A stretch of DNA of 64,000 nt from Vitis vinifera (taxonomy: Eukaryota > Streptophyta > Magnoliopsida > Vitales > Vitaceae), in the NCBI RefSeq assembly GCF_030704535.1, contig NC_081817.1, positions 23,313,001 to 23,377,000 on the forward strand. The letters are read 5' to 3'. Below are positions 1-10,523 of this stretch, piece by piece. The position numbers and the translations under genes were made by a program. Each line of letters opens with the position of its first letter. Position 1 is the first letter of the stretch. The notes beneath the pieces were generated by a model that worked only from the letters and a program-made list of their open reading frames with translations, ran no database searches and was not told the DNA's origin.

Positions 1-67
1 AAAAAAAATGGAGATTGTTGAGGGAGTTTTCCAACTATTACTTCAAGGAAGAAGAAAAACTGTGTAA

Positions 68-173
68 TCAGACCACTTCCAAGCCATTAAATCTGGCTCT
101 TGTTCTATCATGAGAGAGGCTCTCTTCCACATTCTTTCTCTTGTTACTGCTCAATTCTTCTTCTTCTTCTTCT

Positions 174-208
<35 letters not shown>

Positions 209-1200
209 TTCCTCTTCTTCTTCTTCCTCTTCTTCTTCTTCTTCCTCCTCCTCCTCCTCCTCCTCCTCCTCCTCCTCCTCCTCCCTAGCTTTTCCCTTCA
301 GTAGATGGGGTCTAAGCTTGTTCACATCTGATAATTGAACAGGTTTCAGGAAGAAATCTTCTGCTCCTTCTTCCAAACATCTGATAAATACCCATCAAAC
401 ATTCTCATATTAGAAATTGAATCAACAAAATTTCATTTCTTTTGGATGAGAAGAATTCAATTCCAAGATATTCAATAGTTTTCTCACCTGTTAATCCTTG
501 AAGGGATGTTCTCAGAGGACATGATCACAACTGGTATGTCTTTCAGAGATGTAGACTCCTGCAGATTCACATGAATTTAGACTTCAGTTTGGCTTCAAAA
601 TTGGTAACTTTCCCAAGTCCCAATCAGTGGAAAATATGAAGTTTTCACACTGATCTGGATGTTGTCCATGAGAAAGCTGCAAGATCAAAGAAATTTGAAA
701 GCTAAGATCAAAATGAGAGATCTTACCTTAATCTTTCTGAGGAGATCATAGCCAGTCATCCCAGGCATACAATAGTCTGTAATGATCAAATTCACTTCCA
801 TTTCCTGTAACACAACCAAGGAGGAAAGGAAAATTAACATTCAGCTGAAAACCCTGAAGAGAAAATGATTAAATTGAAAGAAATTCAGTGAGAAATCATA
901 CCTGGCTTGGACAAAGAGAGGGAGGGCTTAGATTTCTCTGCTCAGCCTCTTGCAAACCCAGAAATTCCAGGGCCTTACTCCCAGAATCCACAGCAGTAAC
1001 TGTCCAAAAGACCCCCACAAAAACATCAGCAATCAAAACCCAAAAGTAAAAAAGAAATCAACCAACAAAAAAGCACCCAATCTTCTCATCAACACACCTT
1101 GATAAGAAGAGGTTTTGAGGAGCTTCTCAATCAGCTTTCTATCTATGATGCTGTCATCAACAGCTAGAACATGGAACTGAGCTTCTGTGGCCATACCCAT
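68..1200 (-). CDS. ARR9-like: RR-A: type-A two-component response regulator (ARR8/9-like), five exons, poly-Glu tail
   Basis: Exons on the minus strand: 1098-1200, 902-999, 727-804, 488-558 and 68-380. All have GT-AG borders and keep phase, giving 220 residues. The receiver domain fills about residues 9-150. It shows the acidic pair in LAVDDS, the phosphoacceptor Asp in [12 protein letters not shown], the switch Ser in VVIMSSEN and the invariant Lys in FFLKP. In the family, type-A regulators accept phosphate from HPt proteins and repress cytokinin signalling, in nucleus and cytosol. The start [17 protein letters not shown] matches the other copies and the ARR8/9 N-terminus. After the receiver comes a run of about 43 Glu (155-283, GAA/GAG codons), then a short basic and polar tail. 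This is the longest copy. The 5' leader of about 80-110 bases lies between the ATG and a TATA-like box at 1307-1314. Confidence 0.9.
155..283 (-). repeat. GAA/GAG triplet repeat coding for poly-Glu in RR-A
   Basis: About 43 uninterrupted GAA/GAG codons inside the last exon of RR-A. The part nearer the receiver domain (241-283) is almost pure GAG and the rest mainly GAA, which suggests two expansion phases. RR-F has only five Glu at the equivalent place, and RR-B, RR-C, RR-D and RR-E lack the tract. Length polymorphism between individuals is likely. Confidence 0.95.
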
Positions 1201-1306
1201 TGCACTATTTTACCAAAAAAGCAAAAAGCCAAGGAAGAAGACAGGTGTGAAGATGAAGAAAAGAGAGAATGAGAGGTGAACACACAAGTGGAGGTGAAGT
1301 TTGTGG

Positions 1307-1411
1307 ATATATATTTGAACCCATCTTGCTAGAAAATCGAATCCCCACTGAAATCTGACAGTTTGGAAAGCAAGATCCGACAGATTTCATCCAGAATCTT
1401 GAGGATCTTCT
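1307..1411 (-). promoter_or_regulatory. RR-A core promoter: TATA-like box and GAT(C/T) cluster
   Basis: A TATATAT stretch lies at 1307-1314, about 110 bases before the ATG. Upstream of it, 1371-1411, the minus strand carries several GATC/GATT cores, including CCTCAAGATTCTGGATGA, which recurs in the other copies. AGAT(C/T) cores are the known binding motif of type-B response regulators. Function here is inferred. Confidence 0.6.
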
Positions 1412-1504
1412 TGGTTGATTTTTCAATTGGCGAACAAACAATGAAGTTTCTGTGTATTTTAATACAAGCTGGAAAAAGAGAAAAAGATATAAACCTTATG
1501 TAAT

Positions 1505-1645
1505 AATTATTCCATTGACCTTTGGGTCACTGTTTGGGCTACTGGCAGGTCTCCAAGGGGCCTTTTGATTAGGGTTTAAGGCAACAAATTGCCTTAAAAT
1601 AATGGGTTTAGGGCACTTACAAGGGCCCTAATACACATGCATGAA
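1505..1645 (-). promoter_or_regulatory. Conserved upstream block of the RR array (copy at RR-A)
   Basis: A block starting near TTGACCTTTGG and ending near a CACATGCATG element recurs upstream of all six genes: here, about 14430-14570, 21036-21170, 25402-25540, 29560-29700 and 41255-41400. An extra copy lies at 15064-15205. Conservation may only reflect duplication, but the position relative to each gene is constant. Confidence 0.55.
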
Positions 1646-1649
1646 CAGC

Positions 1650-2862
1650 TTTGGGATCCTCTCACCTGCCCTTAAATTATTGCCCTTCCATTATTGGGCC
1701 CCTGAAATAAAATCATTTTTCATATTTTTTATATTTTCAAAAAAAGATTACATTGCCACTTAAATTAATCAGAATTATATCTGAAAAGCAACATGCATGG
1801 GATTTTCACAATTTGAAAATTCAATAACATCTTTGAAAGGATTTTCTTTATTTTTACATACAATTTTTTTTTCTTTTAGAAAGAGCTTCATGAAATATGT
1901 TCAATATATTCCCTATAGTTTTTTGATTTCTTCCATGATGGTAGCAAAATCAATAATATTTTCAAATATATGAACCTATTTGATAGACTTTTTAAAAATA
2001 ATTTTCTATTTATATATATATTATTTATCATAAGAATATCTCTTTGTTATGAAATCCTTGAGATTTCCATGATATTATTATTATTTTCAAATTTTATTTC
2101 TTTTAAGAAAAAAATAATAGAAAATATTTTATGCATCTCCAAAATTTTCATGATTTGTATCCATGTGGTAATAATATTTTTTTTTTTCAAAAATTTATGT
2201 TTGGTAATAATTTTATCATTTCTACTAATATATTTATATATTTTATTTTGATACAAATATATTTGAATATTGGGTGTATTGTAATTATTATTTTTTCCAC
2301 CTTTTCCATAAATCTATAATTCCAAAAAAGTATTAAGGAAAGAAAAAAAAATGATAAGAAAAATGATTTTCTCATATTTAATCTCAACATGAAAAATAGG
2401 AAATAAAATCAAATATTTATTTAATATTTACAAAAATAAATAAATAAACAAATAAAATAAGTTTGAAATAACATATAAAATAATTTATTGATTTTAAATT
2501 TAGTTCTTATTTTTCTTCGTTTTTTTTTTCCATCTACTTTTCCTCCTTATTTTCTTTCCCTCGCATTTCACCTCATATTTTCTGGTAACCAAACATAACG
2601 TAAAAGCATATGGGAAATCATAAAAAAATACATTGAGTTGCAAAGGTATTGAGATAGGATGGCAAATTGGGATATTTTTCTAATTATTTAAACTATGTTT
2701 CAAATTAAATACTATGCATATATTAAGAGTTAAAAAAGGTGACAAAAATAATGTTTCTCTATCTATAAAATTTATTTATTAGTATGTAATTCCTTTAAAT
2801 GTGGTTGATGCATGAAAAAAATAACAAAAAAACAATTTATTTGTTAAAAGATAATATATTAA
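1650..2862. other. AT-rich spacer with a partial MITE-like repeat
   Basis: No convincing gene. The segment around 2325-2601 (fragments of a 'tattaaggaaag ... aaccaaacataac' repeat) resembles the element at 10210-10523. The short open frames here are low-complexity AT sequence. Confidence 0.5.
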
Positions 2863-2866
2863 ATGT

Positions 2867-3420
2867 AGGGATGATAACAAAGCATGTTTGAGACGGATCA
2901 TCTTCATCTTAACCTTAATTCAGTTATTTATATCTATTTTCAATTCTACCTAACAAAATTTAAATAGGGTGGGAGGGGTAGAGGAAATTCTCATACCATT
3001 CTGACCCGTTTTATTTTTAAAAATTTAATTATCTTTAATTATTATTATTATTTATTTCTAAAATATTAAATTTTATTTAAAATAAATATAATTTATAAAC
3101 AAATAAATGTTATAAATATTTATGATTTATTTTTTAAAAAATTAATATTTTATTTATGTTAGAAAGGTTGAAAAATGAAAAAAAAAAATCAACTCAAATA
3201 ATTTTTTATTTAAAATTATATATAATTGAAACGGGTGGATGAGACAAAGACATGTCATAATCCACCCCACCTAATTTTTAAAACTTTTCAAATTCACATT
3301 GGACCGTTTATTTTTATTTTAAACAATTTTCATTAGGGACAAAGCGGGGCGGATGACCAGAAAAACCTATCCCATTACCTATCCAAATTTCTTCAAATTG
3401 ATATGGGAAGGATATTGATG
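2867..3420. mobile_element. Degenerate hAT-like MITE of the 'GGGACGGG' family
   Basis: It starts TAGGGATGATAACAA, like the terminus of the better preserved element at 31426, and ends in GGGGCGGATGACC-type sequence near 3340-3360. The AT-rich middle resembles 32400-32580 and, less closely, 43620-43800. No target duplication is seen, so the ends are approximate. Confidence 0.45.
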
Positions 3421-3519
3421 TAGATCATATATAGTAAAGAAGGTAGATAAACAAATTTAATTAATGGTACTTTTGGATAATTACCTTTATGACCCTAAAT
3501 AAAAAGAATGTTGGGTTGG

Positions 3520-3825
3520 CAACACTATCCTCCAAAACTAATAATAATAAAGGGGTGGAACGGTGATCGGGAAAGACGTACGGATTAGAGGAATAATAGT
3601 TCCCACAATCTCGCGATCTTCCACGTTGATTTGTGAATTGGAGAAGGAGAAATGAATCTAATTTTAAATTTCAGTTTAATTACGACTTCATAATTTAATA
3701 TTTGGGTGGCTCTTTGATTGGGTAAAAGTTGCAACAATTTTTCAGTGGCCTTTTGATTATGGTTTCTAGGAGGATTCACATACACGTGCATGGCTGATTT
3801 GGGCACAGGCACCGCCTTGGTTTTA
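3520..3825. other. Distal repeat block resembling a decayed RR promoter
   Basis: Similar blocks occur at 16205-16310 (partial), 21600-21880 and 25990-26230, always upstream of an RR copy. The inner part (ccttttgattatgg ... cacgtgcatggctg) resembles the proximal promoter blocks. Probably a relic of an older duplication; no gene follows it. Confidence 0.45.
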
Positions 3826-3935
3826 TTTTATTATGATTTTGTAATTTTTTTTATGTTGTTTTAACAAAAGTGCTTTGAATTTGAAATGATTTTTTTTATT
3901 TTATTTTTATTTTTATGAATCGAGTCTCTCTCCTC

Positions 3936-4131
3936 TAAGGGATGACAATGAGACAGATTTTTTTTCGATACTCACCTTACCCCTAATAGAATATATTTGA
4001 AATATTTTGTCCTACTATGTCTCGCCCTTTTTAAATTTTCAAATGAAATAAGAATGAAAATTATTTTAAATAAACGGGACGGGATTGGGATGGGGACAAC
4101 CCATCCTGAACCCGCACCATTGTTGTCCTTA
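3936..4131. mobile_element. Short hAT-like MITE
   Basis: Inverted ends TAAGGGATGACAATG (left) and, read on the other strand, TAAGGACAACAATGG (right), enclosing about 196 bases with GGGACGGG sequence inside. No clear 8-bp target duplication. Confidence 0.4.
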
Positions 4132-5339
4132 TTTCAATCTCAATAGGTTTTTAAGGATGGTTGGGTGGGGGTTGATTGTTATTTATTTATTTATGTTTTA
4201 TTTATTATATGAAGTAAGAAATTTTTTTTTAAAAAAAAAACAAAATAAAATAAATAGCCTATTTGAAACTCTTGTGGAAATAATTTTTTGTTTTTTATTT
4301 TTAAAAACAGAAAATGATAATAACTTTTACATAAAATATAGAATATTTTAAAACTTATCTTAAAAAGATGAGAGGATGTTGTTGAGATGTCATTCAATTT
4401 AATTAAAGTTTTAAAAAATGTTTAAAAATTTTACCATCTCAAATTTAAAAATAATTTTTAAGCCCGGGAGGTAAGATAATACATTTTATATAAGAGTTAA
4501 AATATATAGAAAGTATATTATTTTTTATTTTAAGAAATAAGAAAATATTACAACTTTTTAAAATTTGCCTTAAAAGGATAATAATTTTTAAAACTTATTT
4601 AAAAAATTACTATTTCAAATTTTAACATTTTTGAAATCCAAGCAACATCTAATCAATTTATTTAATATTATAATTAGAATTGTTTTGTGTAAATATCCTC
4701 TGAGGGCCTAGGGTCATGAATTATTTTGGAATAAAAATAATTTAAGGATATTATCTACTCCCTCTGAGGGGGCCATGAATTATTTTGGAATAAAAATAAT
4801 TTGAGGATAAGAATGAAATCGATTTGATGCTACTTGATTTAGATTTTATTGTCTTTTCTTTTCTTTTCTTTTCTATGAAACTTAATTAATATATGATTTT
4901 CACTATTTTCTCAAACATTTTCAAGAAAATATTTCTTCTTTTTATGGAATTTTTTTTACCATCTTTTATTATTTTATTGAGGGGAAGCTTTTTGTAGATT
5001 TTATTTTTTATTTTTTATTATCTTGAAATAAAAAATATTTCAAGAAATTATATTTTATTATATTTTAATTTTTTAATAATAAAACCAAACTTAAAAAAAA
5101 TAATTTTTCTTCACATTTTTTTCCTTAATACTTTTCTAGTAGTGTAAAATTATCAAACAAAATTTTCACATATGCCCAATAATTTACAATCATATTGATT
5201 TATGATCAAATTCTAAAGGACTATATTTTAATCAATGAAAAAAACAAATCCCTTTTTTCTTTTTTTAACAAAATTTTAGGACCACCCCATCTGAATAAAA
5301 ACAAAACAATAAACTCAAAAAAAAAAAAAAAAAAACCCT
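4132..5339. other. AT-rich spacer, no gene seen
   Basis: Low-complexity AT-rich DNA. A short direct repeat is present at about 4700-4810 ('catgaattattttggaataaaaataatttgagg' type, two copies about 60 bases apart). No coding or RNA gene recognised. Confidence 0.5.
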
Positions 5340-5640
5340 AAATGTGTGATATCACAGCTGGGAATTGAAGCATAAATGGCAACCAACATGCCAGCACAAC
5401 ATGTCTCTGAGAGTAAAGATGAGTGACATCCCACATTCCCGTGTCCTTTGAGAGCAGAGGCCCTGAGGCAGGGAATTTGTGGGGTGTCAGGTTGGTTGCC
5501 TTCACCATCATAACTGATGCTGTGTAGAAATGTGTTGCATGATTTATCCACTGTCTTGTGCTGCTCACACTCATCATGGTCCAGCTTTCAAACAGTTGGA
5601 CTTGGAGGGAGGATTCATTAATTCATTCATTTTTTGGTAG
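5340..5640. other. GC-richer unique island of unknown nature
   Basis: About 300 bases with balanced composition inside very AT-rich DNA. Two overlapping minus-strand frames of 78 and 79 codons are open, but neither resembles a family I know and the N-terminal part of one is a poly-A artefact. It could be a captured exon, a non-coding RNA or chance. Confidence 0.35.
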
Positions 5641-5781
5641 ATGGGGCAATGAAGAGGTCTCACCTTCATGTTTATTAGATGTTAGTTGAATTTAATTTTC
5701 TACCAATTCTACATTCATGTTACACGTGTTGTATCCGCGGAAACTTCAATGCAAATATATTAATGCAAGAACACAAATAAT

Positions 5782-5959
5782 TTTTCTTTTTTTATAACCG
5801 TAGGATGTCCGGGTCAATTTACATACACCTCGACTAATCCCATGAGACCCTGAAGTTAAGGCTGAGTAAACTTCCAATAGCCAGAGGAGACTCGAACTGG
5901 TAACCATTGGGGAGCAAACTCAAGATCGGACCAACTGAGCTACCCCTTAGGGTTAATCG
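5782..5959 (-). mobile_element. tRNA-derived SINE with 15-bp target-site duplication
   Basis: On the minus strand it begins with a tRNA-like head: an A-box-like TAGCTCAGTTGG near 5930-5941 and a B-box-like GTTCGAGTCTCC near 5886-5897. It ends in an A-rich tail (T-run on plus at 5782-5793). The 15-mer AAGAACACAAATAAT flanks it at 5767-5781 and 5960-5974. This is the hallmark of LINE-mediated retroposition. The perfect duplication argues for a fairly young insertion. It is not a functional tRNA gene, since the acceptor-stem pairing is absent. Confidence 0.88.
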
Positions 5960-6775
5960 AAGAACACAAATAATGTAAATGACTTTTAACTATAATGAAT
6001 ATTACAAATAATAGAAAATATATACGATTTTTTTTTTGTTTCACAACAAATTACGGTTTCTACTCATTTATATCTACCATTTGAATTGACTGTTCTCCTA
6101 CTCAATCGATATCTTTTGCATTTTTTCACATTGTTATCCACGACATATACATTTCATACTAACGAATATAACTACAATAATAATATATGAAATTAAGAAA
6201 TATTTTATATAAAATTTCTCAAAAAAGAAAAAAGAAAAAGGAAAAAAAATGAAAAACCAATTAGAAATTTTAAGAATTAATTAATTAAAAGGGATTAAAT
6301 AATATCCGTATCTGTGAATTTAACATTTTCTATGTTTTTATTTGAAGAGTATTCTATTTGAATGATAGGAGTCACATGAGAGGGATCTTAAATTAGAGAG
6401 CCACTTGCATTAAGAAAAAAGATAAAATAATGCATGTTTGTAAAAGGGGAGCTAGTACAAGCCTCATTTTGATTACATTTGTATATTACCAATCTCCAAG
6501 ATGACCTGTTATTCCTATGATTTTATCACAAATCATTATTATAAATGATTTGGAGTGAAGTACAAACAAGGATGGTGGAGGTGGGGAATGGTGCTTGTGC
6601 CCCACAAAAATCCCTTTGGGATTTTGTCACCTCATGTCTTCCCACTTTTCTTTCCTCCAAGTTTCCATGCTTTTCCATTCAATTTAATATTTGATTTTAT
6701 ATCATGTGATTAGTAATTAGAATTTGTTTGGGAGTGATTTTAAAAAGTCTTAATTATTTATTTGTTTTTTTTAAG

Positions 6776-7096
6776 GGTATGTTTGGTAACTGGATTTGAA
6801 ATAGTTTTCTATTTTTCAAATCACTAAAAATAGGGAAAAATGTTTGCCAACTTGAAAATAGACAATAATTTTTTATTTTTAAAAATAGAAAATAAAAAAT
6901 CTTTCAAAAAATATCTTTTCATTGTTTTTAATTATTTTTTAGAGTTATTTAAAAAAATAATTATAAAAATATAGAGAATAATTAAAAATTAAACACTGCA
7001 TGTAAAACTTATTTTTAAAACATAAAAAACAAGTTGAAAAATAATTCTCTATAACGTTTTATAAAATTATTTTTGGAAACAACTGCCAAACACGAG
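6776..7096. mobile_element. MITE-like element with 'GTATGTTTGG' ends
   Basis: Imperfect terminal inverted repeats (ggtatgtttggtaactgg at the left; aactgccaaacacgag at the right) enclose AT-rich DNA. Similar elements lie at about 22050-22385 and 46209-46567. Superfamily unresolved here. Confidence 0.45.
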
Positions 7097-7099
7097 TTT

Positions 7100-8540
7100 G
7101 ACAATCTTTTGAAAAAGATATAAACTAAAACCATTTTAATTAAAATCACTTTCAAAAAATTTTATGATTTTTTTAAATTACTTGATAAATGAGTTTATTA
7201 AAAATCATTTTTAAATTAAATGATATAAATTAAAAATATTTTAATCAAAATCACTTTCAAACGAGTTTTATGATTTTTGACTAAATCATTTTTTAGAATT
7301 TCTTAATGATGTATTGTAAACAAAAAAAAATCAAGCTATTTAATTATTTTTTTATAAATGTTTTATAAAGTTTTCTAATAATTAAAGAAAGTAATTTTGT
7401 ATGTTTAGAAGGTTACTCCAACCAAAAAAATAAATAGTGAAATTAATCAAAATGGGCTCAAAATGAATCTCACATTGTGATTTTTTAAGAACCTTTTTTT
7501 TTTAAAGTAAAAATAAATAAATAAAAATTTGAAGAGTTTTATTCGAGATTTAAGGGTTGATGTTGAGAGATGCTTTACACCTCCATGAAATAACAAAAAC
7601 CTTTTGCTAGGTTGGTCCATTTTGAAGATGCTAAAAAATCATTTTGATTTTGAATATAATATTTAAATTTGAACATAGTCATCATGACTTCTAGATTTTC
7701 CAAAGCAATGGTCCATACTATTATGCTGAAAATGACTAGAATCAGAACAAAATCTCAAAATTTCTCTGTAATCAAAGCTTTCCCTTTAAAAATGAAACGT
7801 AAAGCTTGGACCCATCTCTTGAAAATGATGGAAGAGTTGAGAAACATTCAATCAAAATGAAATTTCTAGGAACTTTCACAAAACCCATATAAAATAAACA
7901 AAAAATAATCAAATGAGTCTCAAAAATAAAAGAAAGTGATGATACGAGAGAAAACTTTTAATATTATATAAATATGAATTTCACGGATATAGTTTAAAGC
8001 TGTGAGATCTTGTTAAGCTTAAAACGGATAATATTTACACGATTAAAAATAAATTATTACAAATGCTATCAAAGTTGATCTCGACTTAAGAGAGGGTTTG
8101 TTTTGCTCTGTAATAATATTTGTCTATTTGACTCCATAATCTCAAAAAATACAATGAAGATGTTGTCTAAACATTATATAAATAAAATTTATTGGTTAAA
8201 ATGAATGAAATAATGTCTATATTTATAAATTTAATATTTTTCATATTTTTCTTTAAAAAAAGTAACTCATTTTTTATATAAATATCATTAACTATTTCAA
8301 GTATTTATGTATAGATTTTAAAAGAAAATATTATTTTTACAAGAAAAGAAAAGAAAAAGGGCATTTTGGTCAAAATATGACAAAAAAATTGAAAATTAGA
8401 TTTTTAAAATTAAGTTTTTAATGATCATTTTAATCAAATAACCCATATAAGTACGAATTTCTCATAACTTTATAATCATTTTATAACCACATTTTAAAAT
8501 GGTAAATCTTTTTTTAAATACATACAGATAATATGTATAC
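7100..8540. other. AT-rich spacer, part of a duplicated block
   Basis: No gene recognised. The segment 7600-7870 resembles 31170-31320 upstream of RR-E, so it belongs to a larger duplicated block. The 63-codon open frame at 7669-7860 has no family resemblance and is not called. Confidence 0.45.
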
Positions 8541-8900
8541 GATTGAATAAAGGTGGGTATAGGTCGTTACTGGATCATTATTTGGCTTTATTTTGTAGCA
8601 AAATGGAGGTGGCAAAAGTGAAAACGTGTTGGATGGATTGTCCCCCAGATTTCCACAAAATGGAAGATAAACATCCATCTTTACATCACATGGGATGTCC
8701 TTTCTTTGTTTGTTTCTCTGTGTTTGTATTTGATTTCGTCAAATCCAAAGGAGCTGTTAAGATCTTCTTCCCACACCCCCAAATCCCAACAGCATTTTTC
8801 ATTTTCTAATTTTTCTGGTTCAAAAGAGGCTGCTGCAAGTTGGTAATTATCAACTAGGTCAATTGGGTCGCCCAAGTCCTTCTTAACCTTTCTTATCAAG
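8540..8900. repeat. Duplicated unique segment (partner 33070-33345)
   Basis: About 270 bases align by eye with 33070-33345, including 'gtgaaaacgtg', 'tttgtttgtttctc' and 'gatcttcttcccacacccc'. Both lie upstream of an RR copy, which supports block duplication. No coding function seen. Confidence 0.6.
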
Positions 8901-9850
8901 AAACAAATCTTTTGATTTCGGCATACCGAAAATTAGGCTACGAAGCTTCACCGAATGAAGTTACATAATTACGATATGATTGACTTTGACTTTACTGTAT
9001 GATTGATTGATTTTGAGATTGGTCGATATCGTTATTTTATAAGTTGAAGTTAAAATCATAATTTTAAAAAAATAATATAAATATTATAAATTTTTATTAA
9101 ATATAAAATAATTTCATATATAAACTAAAATATTAAAAAAAAAATTCTTAATCATAATATTAAACAAACTTAATAACTTAAAGCGATTTAATAATTTAAT
9201 TTAAGTCATTAAGTAAATTAAGTATGTCTTGTAAAATAACATAATAATATAACTTAAAGTAAAAAATAATTTTAAGTAATAAGTAGAAATAATTAATTTA
9301 TTCTTAAATTCATATTTTCATTTTATCTTTTTACCCCAATTTGTCCTAGTTATCGCCACGATTTTTTTTTAAATTTTTTTATCTCTATTTTATTTCACCT
9401 CCTTTGTCCAAATTATAATTTATGATGATAAATATATCAATTTGATAATTTAAAACAATTTTTAAGTTAATTTTATCAAACAATCTTAATATTTAAAATA
9501 ATAATTAAGTAATAAGTTTTAATTCAACATTTAACTTAAAATCAACTTAAGTCATTAAATAATAAATATTAAGTTTTAATCTTACTTTTAATTTAATTAT
9601 AAATAATATAAATATTAATTATTTATAATTAAAATCAAGCTAACAAATAAATTTAATTATAAAAATAAATAATTTTATTATGACCAAATTAATTAAGAAT
9701 ATTTTGACTTACAAAATTAAATGAAAAATCATTATCAATTATTTGTTGTGTCCATACAAAACTAAAATGATATAAAAATAAAAATATATCCAAAACATTA
9801 TAAATGAGAGTAAAATTTTTACCCAAAAAGAATAATTATTTGTTTCAATA
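8901..9850. repeat. AT-rich 'aacttaaa/ttaagt' repeat
   Basis: Stretches of TTAAGTCATTAAGTAAATTAAG-like sequence in both orientations; the same family is seen at 33480-34511 and 42540-42690. No gene. Confidence 0.45.
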
Positions 9851-9852
9851 AG

Positions 9853-10160
9853 AACACTAAAGCTTGTTTGATTTTAAAAAATTTGAGGAAAGAAAATATA
9901 AAGGAAAAATAGAAGAAAATAAAAAGTGAATGAAAATAAAATAGGTTTAAACTCAATAAATTATTTTTATATGTTTCTTCAAATTCATTTTACTTATTTC
10001 TTTTAACTATATAAAGATTGCAAAACTTAAAAATATATAAATTTATGAGAAATTTTAATTATATTTAGTTTTCTTTTGTATTTTTATTATAAACCCAGCA
10101 TAAGAAAACCATTTTCTTTGGTATTTTTTTTAAAATATTTTTTAGGAACCAAACATAGTC
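9853..10160. mobile_element. MITE-like element
   Basis: The left end gcttgtttgattttaaaaaa and right end ttaggaaccaaacatagtc form an imperfect inverted pair. AT-rich interior, no coding capacity. Confidence 0.35.
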
Positions 10161-10209
10161 TAAAAGAATATATTAATTATTATAGTAAATTATTTTCTTA
10201 TATATACTA

Positions 10210-10523
10210 AGGTTATGTTTGGTTCTAGGAAAGTATTAGGAAAAAAAAATGTTAATGAAAATAATTTTCTCATATTTGTTTTTATTATGGAAAATAAGAA
10301 ATAAAGTTAAATACAATTAAAATTATTAAGAAATTGGTGTATTTTTAAATTATCCAATATTTATATAAAAGAGTTACAAAAGTGAAAAAAGTTAGAAAAA
10401 TTATATAAAAATAATTATTGACTTTAAATCTAATTTTTATTTATTTTATTTATTTTTCTTCTTTTTTTCTTTATTTTTTTTTCTCTTACATTTTCCTTTA
10501 AACTTTCCAAAACCAAACATAGC
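10210..10523. mobile_element. MITE with 23-bp imperfect terminal inverted repeats
   Basis: The left end GGTTATGTTTGGTTCTAGG pairs with the right end, which reads GGCTATGTTTGGTTTTGG on the other strand. About 314 bases, AT-rich interior. A partial relative lies at 2325-2601. Confidence 0.6.

Noticed and set aside
100-338. Plus-strand poly-Leu, poly-Phe and poly-Ser frames
   Set aside because: Antisense shadows of the GAA/GAG repeat in the last exon of RR-A.
1205-1441. 78-codon frame overlapping the RR-A leader and promoter, with look-alikes in front of RR-C, RR-D and RR-E
   Set aside because: Most of each frame lies upstream of the TATA-like box, and the frames differ in start and length between copies. 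The similarity reflects duplicated promoter DNA, not a conserved upstream protein.
5595-5625. Resemblance of 'ttggacttggaggga' to a plant microRNA of the miR159/319 group
   Set aside because: Several mismatches at positions that matter and no hairpin arm visible; chance similarity.
5926-5959. Possible functional tRNA gene on the minus strand
   Set aside because: Only the internal promoter boxes are tRNA-like; there is no acceptor stem, and the segment ends in an A-rich tail within target duplications, so it is a SINE head.
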